From Agromyces sp. H17E-10 (GTDB lineage: Bacteria > Actinomycetota > Actinomycetes > Actinomycetales > Microbacteriaceae), in the NCBI RefSeq assembly GCF_022919715.1, contig NZ_CP095042.1:1116001-1180000 (forward strand): a DNA stretch of 64,000 nt, read 5' to 3'. The notes under the pieces were generated by a model, which did no database searches, had not been told where the DNA came from, and saw nothing but the letters and a program-made list of their open reading frames with translations. Shown here in pieces: positions 16,510-25,823 of this stretch. The position numbers and the translations under genes were made by a program. How positions within the stretch are numbered: position 1 is the stretch's first letter; every line of letters starts with the position of its first letter.

Positions 16510-16848
16510 GTGCCTCAGCACACCCGTTTCATCGACCCTTCAGAACAGCAGCCCCCGTCACGCTCGGAGGTCGCGTCGCGCCAGGCGCCCGCTGGCGGGC
16601 GGACCGTCGCCGACCGCGTGCGCGGCCTCATCGCAGCCGTGAACCTCCGATTGTTCACCGCGAGCGCCACGATCTACATTGCCGCTGGCTCGTTCGTCGG
16701 CTTCGAGGGGCTCGCGTTCCTGCTCGGCTTCGCCCCGCTCTGGCCGATCGCGATCCCGATCGTGATCGCCGGCGTCGCCGTCGCCGGGCTCGTCGTCCGG
16801 AGGGTGCGGCGCCGCCGGGCCGACTCCGCGACCACAAATAATCCTTGA
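16510..16848 (+). CDS. small membrane protein, unknown function
   Basis: A 112-residue product with a hydrophilic N-terminus of about 45 residues, two membrane helices (LFTASATIYIAAGSFVGFEG region and PIAIPIVIAGVAVAGLVV), and an Arg-rich end (RRVRRRRADS). GTG start with GGAGAG about 7 nt upstream. The stop codon TGA (16846-16848) sits inside the -35 box of the following ArsR gene. No family recognised. Confidence 0.55.
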   Translation: MPQHTRFIDPSEQQPPSRSEVASRQAPAGGRTVADRVRGLIAAVNLRLFTASATIYIAAGSFVGFEGLAFLLGFAPLWPIAIPIVIAGVAVAGLVVRRVRRRRADSATTNNP

Positions 16849-16873
16849 CTTATATAAGTCACAGCGCAAATAT
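16845..16873 (+). promoter_or_regulatory. ArsR gene promoter with 14-bp perfect palindrome
   Basis: TTGACT (16845-16850), a 17-nt spacer and AAATAT (16868-16873), 6 nt before the ATG at 16880, form a leaderless promoter. GACTTATATAAGTC (16847-16860) is a perfect palindrome overlapping the -35 box and fits an ArsR-type operator, suggesting autoregulation of the ArsR-SRPBCC unit. Confidence 0.8.
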
Positions 16874-16879
16874 AGACGC

Positions 16880-17308
16880 ATGCACGCGCTCGATGTCCTC
16901 GGAGACCCGGTCCGCCGCCGCATCCTCGAGCTGATCGCCGATGGCGAGGCGTCCGCCGGCGAGGTCGGTTCGGTCGTGCAGGCCGAGTTCGGCATCTCGC
17001 AGCCGGCGGTCTCGCAGCATCTGCGCGTGCTCCGCGAGTCGGGGTTCGTCACCGTGCGCCCCGAGGGCGCGCGGCGGCTCTACGCCGTCGACCCGGCCCC
17101 GCTCGCACAGGCCGACGCGTGGTTCGACCACTTCCGCCGGTTCTGGCAGCCGAAGCTCGACGCCCTCGGCACCGAGCTCGCGCGCGGTCGACTCGCGCAA
17201 CGCAAGGCCGCCGCGACGAAACCGGTGGCGGATGCTCCGGATGCGGCATCCGCACCGCCATCACCGCCCCACCGCGGCACCACCACCACCGATTCGAATG
17301 ACGACTGA
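16880..17308 (+). CDS. ArsR family transcriptional regulator
   Basis: A 142-residue winged-helix repressor. The first helices are LGDPVRRRILELIADGEASA, the recognition helix is FGISQPAVSQHLRVLRESG (near 45), and the beta wing is VRPEGARRLYAVDP. No cysteine metal site is visible, so it is not a metal sensor of the classical ArsR type. It belongs to the group usually paired with SRPBCC/AHSA1 proteins, as here. The last 45 residues are a Pro/Ala/Thr-rich tail without a predicted fold. Confidence 0.93.
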   Translation: MHALDVLGDPVRRRILELIADGEASAGEVGSVVQAEFGISQPAVSQHLRVLRESGFVTVRPEGARRLYAVDPAPLAQADAWFDHFRRFWQPKLDALGTELARGRLAQRKAAATKPVADAPDAASAPPSPPHRGTTTTDSNDD

Positions 17309-17324
17309 ACGAAGGAGTACCGAC

Positions 17325-18002
17325 ATGGTCGACGTGAACGCCCAGCTCGACGCCGTCACGCGCAGCATCGAGACGAAGGAGGTCGACGGCGCGCTCGCCT
17401 ACGTGCAGCAGCTCGCGCAGACCTATCCCTCCCCCATCGACGACGTGTGGGACGCGGTGACGAGCGCGGAGCGCATTCCGCGCTGGTTCCTGCCGGTCTC
17501 GGGCGACCTGCGCCTCGGCGGCCGCTACCAGCTCGAGGGCAATGCCGGCGGCGAGATCCGCAGCTGCGAGCCGCCGCGCGACGGCGCGGCCGGCTACTCG
17601 GTCACCTGGGGCATGGGCTCCGGCGAACCGGCGATCGTCAGCGTGCGCCTCGTCGAGGTGGATGCCTCGCACACTCGCCTCGAACTCGAGAACGTCGCGA
17701 CGGCGGCGAGCCTGCCCGACGGCATGTGGGAGCAGTTCGGCCCGTCGGCGACCGGCATCGGGTGGGACCAGGGACTGCTCGGCCTCGCACTGCACTTCTC
17801 AGGCGGCGACGACGGCATCTCATCAGAGGAGGCGCCCGCCTGGGTCGCGAGCGACGAGGGCAAGACGTTCATGCGCCGATCGGCCGACGCGTGGGCCGCG
17901 GCGCATGAGCGGGACGGGGTGAGTGCGGAGGTCGCGAAGGGGGCGGCGGATCGGACGTATGCGGCGTACACCGGGGAGGCGCCGAGGGCCGAGACGGAGT
18001 GA
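17325..18002 (+). CDS. SRPBCC domain protein (AHSA1-like)
   Basis: A 225-residue protein with the START/Bet v 1-like fold (SRPBCC), which forms a hydrophobic pocket for lipids or aromatic ligands. YPSPIDDVWDAVTSAERIPR (near 37) is the family's characteristic first helix region, and WFLPVSGDLRLGGRYQLEG follows. GAAGGAG precedes the ATG, 16 nt after the ArsR stop, so the two form an operon. Ligand and role are unknown; ArsR-SRPBCC pairs are common in actinobacteria. Confidence 0.9.
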   Translation: MVDVNAQLDAVTRSIETKEVDGALAYVQQLAQTYPSPIDDVWDAVTSAERIPRWFLPVSGDLRLGGRYQLEGNAGGEIRSCEPPRDGAAGYSVTWGMGSGEPAIVSVRLVEVDASHTRLELENVATAASLPDGMWEQFGPSATGIGWDQGLLGLALHFSGGDDGISSEEAPAWVASDEGKTFMRRSADAWAAAHERDGVSAEVAKGAADRTYAAYTGEAPRAETE

Positions 18003-18117
18003 TCGACCGGCCGCTCCGCCGGAGTCCGGCCGCCCTCTTCCTCCTGCGTCATTTCCGACCTCGTCGGGATGAGATGCTTGACGCCGTTGTCAGGATGCGT
18101 CGAGGAGGACGTCCAGA

Positions 18118-19137
18118 GTGAAGATCGTCAGTCGGTTCGCGGCGCTGCCGAGGCGGGCGCGCGTCGCGGCGGTCGCCGCCGGGGTGCTCATCGTCTTCGG
18201 GGCGGTCTCCGTCCCCGTCACTGCGGTCGCCGTCGACCAGCACAACCGTCAGCTGGCCAGCGAGGTCGCTGCGGAGAAGCAGGCCGCCGGCGACCGGAAG
18301 GCTGCGGCAGCGCTCGCCGAGGCGAAGGCCGAGGCGGCCCGCCTCAACGGCGGGTTCGACGGGCTCACCACGGCGCTCGGCAATGCCGTGCACGCCGACG
18401 CTGCGGCGGCGTTCGAAGCCGCGCGCGTGGCGCTCGCCTTCGCGATCGCCGACGGCGACCACGACGACGTCTCGGCCGCCGTCGATGCGGTCGACGAAGC
18501 ACTCCGCGCGCTCGCCACGAGTGCAGGCGCACAGGCCGAGGCACTCACCACGGCGAGTCCGCTCGCCGGCACGTCCCGTGATGCGCTCGCGAAGGCAGTC
18601 GCCGAGCTCGCCACGGCGGACGACCTCGTCGACGCGCTCACCCGGGTGAAGGCCGCCTCCGACCAGGTCGTCGCCGCGCAGAAGGCCGGCAAGGCTGCGG
18701 CCGATGCCGCCGCCGCTGCCGCGAAGCAGCGCGCGGAAGAGGAGGCCGCTGCCGACGCCTGGGAGGAGGAGCCCGCAACGGGCGGTGACGCGACCGGTGG
18801 ATACTCGGCCGAGCATCCCTTCGACCCCGCGATCCTCGGGATGGAGCCCGGCGAACGCGGCGACTGCGGCGAGAACCCGACAGGCCAGGTCGTCACCATG
18901 GACATGAGCTGGCAAGCCCGAGAAGGCGACACCGTCGACATCTACTACGCGCTCACCGAATCGCCTGACCGGGCGACGGGTGGGTTCACGCAGCTCGTCT
19001 CGGGCGGCGCCGAGTCCGGCTCGGTGACCATCCCGATCACGTGCCCCGTCGGCTCCGGCCCGGGGCTGTCGCTAACCGTGAAGGCCGTCGCACGCAACCC
19101 GAACGGATCGGCTGACGCGTACTACTGGGGGCTCTGA
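18118..19137 (+). CDS. membrane-anchored extracytoplasmic protein with Ala-rich helical region
   Basis: A 339-residue product. A basic start (MKIVSRFAALPRRAR) and one hydrophobic segment (about 16-38) form a signal anchor. Residues ~42-220 are Ala/Glu/Lys/Arg-rich with heptad-like character, probably coiled coil, ending in KQRAEEEAAADAWEEE. The last ~100 residues look like a small beta domain with two Cys (GDCGEN and ITCPVG), which could form a disulfide outside the cell. GTG start with GAGGAGG upstream. I recognise no named family; similar architectures are common among actinobacterial cell-envelope proteins. Confidence 0.75.
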   Translation: MKIVSRFAALPRRARVAAVAAGVLIVFGAVSVPVTAVAVDQHNRQLASEVAAEKQAAGDRKAAAALAEAKAEAARLNGGFDGLTTALGNAVHADAAAAFEAARVALAFAIADGDHDDVSAAVDAVDEALRALATSAGAQAEALTTASPLAGTSRDALAKAVAELATADDLVDALTRVKAASDQVVAAQKAGKAAADAAAAAAKQRAEEEAAADAWEEEPATGGDATGGYSAEHPFDPAILGMEPGERGDCGENPTGQVVTMDMSWQAREGDTVDIYYALTESPDRATGGFTQLVSGGAESGSVTIPITCPVGSGPGLSLTVKAVARNPNGSADAYYWGL

Positions 19138-19200
19138 CGCCCCGATACCGAGGATGATGCCTTCGCCTGCGACGGTCAGGCGCTCATCGACAGAGAAGCG

Positions 19201-19548
19201 TCAGGCTCCTGCGTCGCGTGCGGTGTCGATGGGGGCGCAGAAGTAGTACTCCCAGTGCAGTTTGCATCCGGGGTTGAACGGAGCGGCGCAGGACGGACAC
19301 GTGTACGCGTCGGCGTACTCGGCGATCGTCAGCAAGGCGCTGCAAACCCCGCAGAGTACAGCGCGTTCATGGGACTCCTCTGCCGGCCATTGCACGGCCG
19401 GGTGATCGACCGCGTCACGATGACAGAAGTGACAGGGGTAGAAGTCGCCGCAGCACGAGAACTTGATGGCGATGACATCGAGTTCGGTTCGGTAATGGAC
19501 GCAGCGGGTCTCGGCATCGACGACCGACCCGTGCACCTGCGGCCGCAT
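19201..19548 (-). CDS. CHY zinc finger protein
   Basis: A 115-residue protein of the CHY zinc finger family. Cys/His pairs appear in order: CVHY near residue 17, CCGDFYPCHFCH near 33, CGVC near 68, CPSC near 86 and CKLHWEYYF near 96, enough for three zinc sites. Bacterial members are small, stand-alone and of unknown role; eukaryotic ones sit in ubiquitin ligases. The ATG at 19548 is chosen because the conserved part starts there; longer in-frame starts exist but add low-quality sequence. It is convergent with the anchored protein at 18118. Confidence 0.87.
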   Translation of the reverse strand: MRPQVHGSVVDAETRCVHYRTELDVIAIKFSCCGDFYPCHFCHRDAVDHPAVQWPAEESHERAVLCGVCSALLTIAEYADAYTCPSCAAPFNPGCKLHWEYYFCAPIDTARDAGA

Positions 19549-19679
19549 GGCCGGCCCCGAACCGTGTTCGAAGTCGTCTCGAGGTTCACGGACGCCGGAG
19601 ATGATCACCCGACCGAGGGTACCGGGCTGTTCGCGCGCCCATCGCGATACGGGCGTTCGACCACCATGGACAAACAGAC

Positions 19680-19711
19680 GAGGGGTGGATGCCTCGTGGC
19701 ATCCACCCCTC
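19680..19711 (-). terminator. terminator of the nrdHIEF operon
   Basis: Perfect 14-bp stem GAGGGGTGGATGCC / GGCATCCACCCCTC with a TCGT loop, 25 nt beyond the nrdF stop. Confidence 0.85.
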
Positions 19712-19736
19712 GTCACGTTGCGAAAACAGCAGGCGA

Positions 19737-20810
<1,074 letters not shown>

Positions 20811-20811
20811 A

Positions 20812-22938
20812 CTACAGCATGCACGACACGCACTCGTCCAGGTTCGTGCCCTCGAGCGCGAGCTGACGCAGGCGGATGTAGTAGATCGTCTTGATCCCCT
20901 TCTTCCATGCGTAGATCTGCGCCTTGTTGATGTCGCGGGTCGTCGCCGTGTCCTTGAAGAAGAGCGTGAGCGAGAGGCCCTGGTCGACGTGCTGCGTTGC
21001 CGCGGCGTAGGTGTCGATGACCTTCTCGTAGCCGATCTCGTACGCGTCCTGGTAGTACTCGAGGTTGTCGTTCGTCATGAACGCCGCCGGGTAGTAGACG
21101 CGCCCGAGCTTGCCCTCTTTACGGATCTCGATCTTCGAGGCGATCGGGTGGATCGACGCCGTCGAGTTGTTGATGTACGAGATCGAGCCGGTCGGCGGCA
21201 CCGCCTGCAGGTTCTGGTTGTAGATGCCGTGCTCCTGGATCGACGCCTTCAGCTCGAGCCAGTCCTGCTGGGTCGGGATGTGCACCCCGGCGTCGGCGAA
21301 GAGCTGCGTCACCTTCGCGGTCTCGGGTACCCACGCGGCATCCGTGTACTTGTCGAAGAACTCACCCGACGCGTACTTCGAGTCGGCGAAGCCGTCGAAG
21401 GTCTCGCCGCGCTCGATCGCGATGCGGTTCGACGCGCGCAGCGCGTGGAACAGCACCGTGTAGAAGTAGATGTTCGTGAAGTCGATGCCCTCTTCCGAGC
21501 CGTAGAAGATGCGCTCGCGGGCGAGGTAGCCGTGCAGGTTCATCTGGCCGAGGCCGATGGCGTGCGACTTGTCGTTGCCGTCTTCGACCGAGCGCACCGA
21601 GGTGATGTGGCTCTGGTTCGACACCGAGGTGAGACCGCGGATCGCGGTCTCGACGGTCTTGCCGAAGTCGGGCGAGTCCATCGTGAGCGCGATGTTCAGC
21701 GAACCGAGGTTGCAGCTGATGTCCTTGCCGATCTGGTCGTACGAGAGGTCTTCGTTGTACGTGGTCGGCGTGTTCACCTGCAGGATCTCGCTGCAGAGGT
21801 TCGACATGTTGATGCGGCCCTTGATCGGGTTCGCCTTGTTCACCGTGTCTTCGAACACGATGTACGGGTAGCCCGACTCGAACTGGATCTCGGCGATCGT
21901 CTGGAAGAACTCGCGCGCGTTGATCTTCGTCTTCTTGATGCGCGGGTTGTCGACCATCTCGCGGTAGTGCTCGGTGATCGGCACGTCGCCGAACGGCTTG
22001 CCGTAGACCTTCTCGACGTCGTACGGCGAGAAGAGGTACATGTCTTCGTTGTTCTTCGCGAGCTCGAAGGTGATGTCGGGCACGACGACGCCGAGCGACA
22101 GCGTCTTGATGCGGATCTTCTCGTCGGCGTTCTCGCGCTTCGTGTCGAGGAACCGCATGATGTCGGGGTGGTGGGCCGACAGGTACACCGCGCCGGCGCC
22201 CTGGCGGGCACCGAGCTGGTTCGCGTAGCTGAACGAGTCCTCGAGCAGCTTCATGACGGGGATGATGCCCGACGACTGGTTCTCGATCTGCTTGATCGGC
22301 GCACCCGACTCGCGGATGTTCGACAGCAGGAGGGCCACGCCGCCGCCGCGCTTCGAGAGCTGCAGTGCCGAGTTGATTCCGCGGGCGATCGACTCCATGT
22401 TGTCTTCGATGCGCAGCAGGAAGCAGCTGACGAGCTCGCCGCGCTGCGCCTTGCCCGTGTTGAGGAAGGTCGGGGTGGCCGGCTGGAAGCGGCCGCCGAT
22501 GATCTCCTCGACGAGGTCGATCGCCAGCTGCTCGTCGCCCTGCGCGAGGCCGAGCGCGGTCATCACGACGCGGTCCTCGAAGCGCTCGAGGTAGCGCTTG
22601 CCGTCGAAGGTCTTGAGCGTGTAGCTCGTGTAGTACTTGAACGCGCCGAGGAAGGTCTCGAAGCGGAACTTCTTCGAGTACGCGAGGTCGTTGAGCTTCT
22701 GGATGAACTCGAACGAGTACTGCTCGAGCACCTGCGGCTCGTAGTACTCCTTCTCGACGAGGTAGTCGAGCCGCTCCTTCAGGGAATGGAAGAAGACGGT
22801 GTTCTGGTTGACGTGCTGCAGGAAGTACTCGCGAGCCGCCTCACGGTCTTTGTCGAACTGGATCTCGCCGTTCGGGCCGTAGAGGTTCAGCATCGCGTTG
22901 AGCGAGTGGTAATCCATCGCCGTGCGCGGGGCCTCCAT
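20812..22938 (-). CDS. nrdE: class Ib ribonucleoside-diphosphate reductase, alpha (catalytic) subunit
   Basis: NrdE is the catalytic subunit of class Ib ribonucleotide reductase and makes all four deoxyribonucleotide precursors. The 708-residue product contains the expected [12 protein letters not shown] start, the substrate-site cysteine region [28 protein letters not shown], and the C-terminal redox pair CVSCML that is re-reduced by NrdH. The ATG at 22938, 5 nt after the nrdI stop, is preferred; longer in-frame readings to 23058 overlap nrdI and add an Arg-rich tract unlike the family. Confidence 0.97.
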   Translation of the reverse strand: MEAPRTAMDYHSLNAMLNLYGPNGEIQFDKDREAAREYFLQHVNQNTVFFHSLKERLDYLVEKEYYEPQVLEQYSFEFIQKLNDLAYSKKFRFETFLGAFKYYTSYTLKTFDGKRYLERFEDRVVMTALGLAQGDEQLAIDLVEEIIGGRFQPATPTFLNTGKAQRGELVSCFLLRIEDNMESIARGINSALQLSKRGGGVALLLSNIRESGAPIKQIENQSSGIIPVMKLLEDSFSYANQLGARQGAGAVYLSAHHPDIMRFLDTKRENADEKIRIKTLSLGVVVPDITFELAKNNEDMYLFSPYDVEKVYGKPFGDVPITEHYREMVDNPRIKKTKINAREFFQTIAEIQFESGYPYIVFEDTVNKANPIKGRINMSNLCSEILQVNTPTTYNEDLSYDQIGKDISCNLGSLNIALTMDSPDFGKTVETAIRGLTSVSNQSHITSVRSVEDGNDKSHAIGLGQMNLHGYLARERIFYGSEEGIDFTNIYFYTVLFHALRASNRIAIERGETFDGFADSKYASGEFFDKYTDAAWVPETAKVTQLFADAGVHIPTQQDWLELKASIQEHGIYNQNLQAVPPTGSISYINNSTASIHPIASKIEIRKEGKLGRVYYPAAFMTNDNLEYYQDAYEIGYEKVIDTYAAATQHVDQGLSLTLFFKDTATTRDINKAQIYAWKKGIKTIYYIRLRQLALEGTNLDECVSCML

Positions 22939-22943
22939 GAGGG

Positions 22944-23360
22944 CTACGCCGTCTGCTGCAGTTGACTTGACCAAAATGCGTCCAATCCATCGTCGACGGC
23001 GCGAACGTCGTCTGGGGTTCCGAATACTTCGAAGCGGTAGAGGTGCGGCACCTTGCACTTCTGGGCGATGATGTCGCCCGCGAGGCAGTAGGCCGACCCG
23101 AAGTTGGTGTTGCCGGCGCTGATCACGCCGCGGATGAGCGCACGATTGCGCTCGTCGTTGAGGAACTTGATGACCTGCTTCGGCACGGCGCCCTTGCCGT
23201 CGCCTCCGCCGTAGGTCGGAACGACGAGCACGAACGGCTCGTCGGCGTGCAGCGCCTCGTCGCGGGCGTGCAGCGGAATGCGATCGGCCGGTCGGCCGAG
23301 CTTCTCGATGAAGCGCTTCGTGTTGCCCGAGACGCTCGAGAAGTAGACCAGGTTCGTCAT
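22944..23360 (-). CDS. nrdI: flavodoxin-like protein NrdI
   Basis: NrdI is a small FMN protein that supplies the oxidant for assembly of the manganese-tyrosyl radical cofactor of NrdF. The 138 residues start [20 protein letters not shown], with the phosphate-binding loop [23 protein letters not shown] (near 47) and [12 protein letters not shown] (near 81) are flavin-contact regions typical of NrdI. It lies between nrdH and nrdE in standard order. Confidence 0.96.
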   Translation of the reverse strand: MTNLVYFSSVSGNTKRFIEKLGRPADRIPLHARDEALHADEPFVLVVPTYGGGDGKGAVPKQVIKFLNDERNRALIRGVISAGNTNFGSAYCLAGDIIAQKCKVPHLYRFEVFGTPDDVRAVDDGLDAFWSSQLQQTA

Positions 23361-23425
23361 GATCGTCTCCTTCGCGTTACCGGTTCACTCCCCCGAGCTC
23401 ACCGGCTGCGTTCAAGCCAAGGTGA

Positions 23426-23659
23426 TCAGCTCAGACGCGCGGCGAGCTCGTCGATCTTGTCGGGACGGAAGCCCGACCAGTGGTCTTCGTCGGTGATGAC
23501 GACCGGGGCCTGCAGGTAGCCGAGCTCCTTGACCTGCGCGAGCGCGCTCTCGTCGACAGAGAGGTCGAGCACTTCGTACTCGATGCCCTTGCTGTCGAGG
23601 GCGCGATACGTCGCGTTGCACTGGACGCAAGAAGGCTTGGTGTAGACCGTGACCGTCAT
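23426..23659 (-). CDS. nrdH: glutaredoxin-like protein NrdH
   Basis: NrdH is the thioredoxin-reductase-dependent electron donor for class Ib ribonucleotide reductase. The 77 residues have the active site CVQC (near 11) and end in DHWSGFRPDKIDEL, the canonical NrdH WSGFRP motif. The ATG at 23659 has GAGGGGAAAA upstream; the longer reading to 23764 runs through the promoter. First gene of the operon. Confidence 0.96.
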   Translation of the reverse strand: MTVTVYTKPSCVQCNATYRALDSKGIEYEVLDLSVDESALAQVKELGYLQAPVVITDEDHWSGFRPDKIDELAARLS

Positions 23660-23722
23660 TGTTTTCCCCTCGTTCCCGGGCCCTTGGAGGAGCCCGTCCC
23701 CCGTGTTGCTAACTGGTACTTC

Positions 23723-23774
23723 AATACTACATCTAGTGTCTGCCGAACTGAACCGCCACAACATGCTGTAGTTA
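23723..23774 (-). promoter_or_regulatory. probable NrdR box pair of nrdHIEF
   Basis: ATACTACATCTAGTGT (23724-23739) is an imperfect palindrome matching the actinobacterial NrdR box type. About 33 bp upstream, ACAACATGCTGTAGTT (23758-23773) is a weaker second copy. Paired boxes about three helical turns apart are the usual NrdR arrangement. The call rests on pattern and gene context; nrdR itself is not in the window. Confidence 0.6.
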
Positions 23775-23785
23775 CATTCGTGTAG

Positions 23786-23907
23786 TTATCCACGGAGTTA
23801 TCCACGGGTTGTGAACAGCGCGAAGTCGCGATGATCGGCCTGTTTGCGGGGTTCGGCGAGCGGTTCTCCACAGCCGTGCGGAATCGAGATTTCTCGACTG
23901 TGGATGA
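23786..23907. promoter_or_regulatory. cluster of DnaA-box-like 9-mers upstream of nrdHIEF
   Basis: Two TTATCCACG (23786-23794, 23798-23806), one TTCTCCACA (23864-23872), and one TCATCCACA on the minus strand (23907-23899) each match TTATCCACA in 8 of 9 positions. The first two are exactly 12 bp apart. Confidence 0.5.
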
Positions 23908-24245
23908 ATCTCCGGCGTGTCGCGCTGCACGACACTTGGGGGCCGTTCGACACCCTCACCCCTACATATGGTGTTGTGCTCTCACCATGCCACCAGCCAC
24001 CGACATTCCGGCCGCGACGCGCGAGCGTGTCGAGCTCGTCTCACGAATTCCGCCGACCCGCGTCATGATCGGGCCGCCGATGCATCTCTTCTGTAGGGAC
24101 GGTACCCGGCGTCCCCCCAAGCGACGAGCCGGGTATCGTCCCGCCCGCTTCACCCGACGACACGGCGGACGCCCCGCCGCCGCCCCGCGCCCGGTGGAGG
24201 CATCCGCCCGCGCGGCGTACCCTGTGCCCCGAGCAAGGGAGCCGG
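23908..24245. other. gene-free stretch between nrd promoter region and hydrolase
   Basis: I find no credible gene here. A reading frame beginning at 23988 runs into the hydrolase in the wrong frame and has no family features. It contains the hairpin at 24096-24142 and, near the end, TACCCT and GGGAG serving the hydrolase gene. Confidence 0.5.
24096..24142. repeat. inverted repeat in the hydrolase upstream region
   Basis: GGGACGGTACCCGGC and GCCGGGTATCGTCCC pair in 14 of 15 positions around a 17-nt loop, about 100 nt before the hydrolase start. Neither strand has a T-tract after it. It could be a terminator, a 5' leader structure or a binding site. Confidence 0.5.
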
Positions 24246-25046
24246 ATGACCGAGTACACGACCTCAGCCGACGGGACGCGCATCGCGTACGACCGGGCCG
24301 GCTTCGGGCCGCCCGTGATCCTCATCGGCGGCGCCATGCAGTACCGGGCGTTCGACCCGACGACGGTGGCGATGGCCGCCGCCCTCGCCGGCCACGGCTT
24401 CGACGTCGTGAACTACGACCGGCGCGGCCGCGGCGAGAGCCCCGCCGCCGCACCGATCACGCTCGCCCAGACGATCGACGACCTGCGCGCGCTCATCGGC
24501 GAGATCAGGCGCGGCGGCATCGCCGACGACGTCGCGCTGTACGGCAACTCGTCGGGCGGGTCGATCGCTCTCGCCGCGGCCGCAGCCGGCCTGCCGGTCT
24601 CGAAGCTCGTGCTGTTCGAGGTTCCGCTCGACGAGGAGCTCGGCACCCGGGGCGCGGAGTTCCTCGCGGGCATGCGCGAGCGGATCGCGGCCGGCGATCC
24701 GACCGCGGTCATCGAGCACTACATGTCGGACATGCCGCCCGAGTGGCTCGCCGGCGCGAAGCAGAGCCCGGGGTGGCCGATCATGCTCGAACTCGGCCCG
24801 AGCCTCGAGCCCGACGCCGAGTCGCTCGCCTGGACCCAGTCGGCACCGCGCGCCGAGCTGTGGAAGCACATCACGGCACCCACCCTCGCCCTCGTCGGCG
24901 ACGAGACCATGCCGATCATGACGACGGCGGCCGCATCGATCGTCGCGTCGATGCCGAACGCGCGGTCCCGCCCGATCCGAGCCGCGAACCACGCGTGGGA
25001 GCCGTCGACCATGGCCCTCGCGATCGCCGAGTTCCTCGTCGAGTAG
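24246..25046 (+). CDS. alpha/beta fold hydrolase
   Basis: A 266-residue alpha/beta hydrolase. The nucleophile elbow is YGNSSGGSIAL (Ser near 101; GxSxG variant GNSSG), the oxyanion region is ILIGGAMQYR near 27, and the catalytic Asp and His are probably in LVGDETMP (near 219) and AANHAWEPS (near 249). GHGFDVVNYDRRGRGES near 51 is typical of the esterase/haloperoxidase group. The substrate is unknown. GGGAG lies 5 nt before the ATG. Confidence 0.9.
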   Translation: MTEYTTSADGTRIAYDRAGFGPPVILIGGAMQYRAFDPTTVAMAAALAGHGFDVVNYDRRGRGESPAAAPITLAQTIDDLRALIGEIRRGGIADDVALYGNSSGGSIALAAAAAGLPVSKLVLFEVPLDEELGTRGAEFLAGMRERIAAGDPTAVIEHYMSDMPPEWLAGAKQSPGWPIMLELGPSLEPDAESLAWTQSAPRAELWKHITAPTLALVGDETMPIMTTAAASIVASMPNARSRPIRAANHAWEPSTMALAIAEFLVE

Positions 25047-25055
25047 TCGCAGCAT

Positions 25056-25091
25056 GGCGGATGCCCCGGGGTCGGCCCCGGGGCATCCGCC
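25056..25091. terminator. strong bidirectional terminator
   Basis: Perfect 16-bp stem GGCGGATGCCCCGGGG / CCCCGGGGCATCCGCC with TCGG between the arms. It lies between the convergent hydrolase and HhH-GPD genes. Confidence 0.88.
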
Positions 25092-25103
25092 GACGTCTGC
25101 CGA

Positions 25104-25679
25104 TCAGGCCTTGGCGGCCTTCGCCGCCGCCTTCATCGCCTGCTTGTGCGCCCGCACCTTGGCGAGCGACTCGGGGCTCACGATGTCGGCGACCGACGAG
25201 AACGAGCCCGCCTCGCCGTAGGCGCCGGCGGCCTCGCGCCAGCCCGGTGCCTCGAGCCCGCACTGCTTGCCGAGGAGCGCGAGGAAGATCTTCGCCTTCT
25301 GCTCGCCGAAGCCCGGCAGCGCCTTGAGTCGCTTCAGCACCTCGGCGCCCGACGGGTCGCCCTGCGTCCAGATCGCGGTCGCGTCGCCGCCCCAGTCGTC
25401 GCGCACCGCCGCGGCCAGCGCCTGCACGCGGCCCGCCATCGACCCCGGGTAGCGGTGCACGGCCGGGGTCTGCGTGAACACCTCGACCATGCGGTCGGGG
25501 TCGGTCGCGGCGATCTCGCCGGGCTCGATCGTGCCGAGTCGCTCGCGGATCTTCGACGGCCCCGCGAAGGCCGTCTCCATCGCGACCTGCTGGTCGAGCA
25601 GCATGCCCGTGAGCAGCGCGAACGCGTCGTCGGTGAGCAGCTCGTCGGCCGCCTGGTCGCCCGTGATGTGCAGTGCCAT
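25104..25679 (-). CDS. HhH-GPD-type base excision DNA repair family protein
   Basis: A 191-residue protein with the helix-hairpin-helix glycosylase fold. LLDQQVAMETAFAGPSKIRE (near 27) matches the family's helical core, and LKALPGFGEQKAKIFLALLG (near 121) is the DNA-contacting hairpin. The Asp normally found soon after the hairpin in active glycosylases is not obvious, so catalysis is uncertain. The C-terminus is Lys/Ala-rich. Of two in-frame ATGs, 25679 has GAGG at good spacing. A single gene. Confidence 0.87.
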   Translation of the reverse strand: MALHITGDQAADELLTDDAFALLTGMLLDQQVAMETAFAGPSKIRERLGTIEPGEIAATDPDRMVEVFTQTPAVHRYPGSMAGRVQALAAAVRDDWGGDATAIWTQGDPSGAEVLKRLKALPGFGEQKAKIFLALLGKQCGLEAPGWREAAGAYGEAGSFSSVADIVSPESLAKVRAHKQAMKAAAKAAKA

Positions 25680-25823
25680 GCGAACCATCCTCGCACCGAC
25701 GGATGCCGCGGGCCATGGGGTGCGGATGTCGGCGGCGAGTGCTGGAATGGGCTCGAGCCCGAAGCCCAGCACCGCCACCCGAGATCCGAACGATTCCAGT
25801 CCAACGACCAACGGAGGAGAGCC

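Noticed and set aside
20812..23058. Longer nrdE reading starting at 23058
   Set aside because: Overlaps nrdI out of frame and adds an Arg-rich tract unlike NrdE; ATG 22938 matches the family.
23988..24245. Small gene starting ATG 23988 (MPPATDIPAATRERV)
   Set aside because: The frame runs on into the hydrolase gene out of frame, has no family features and no good ribosome binding site.
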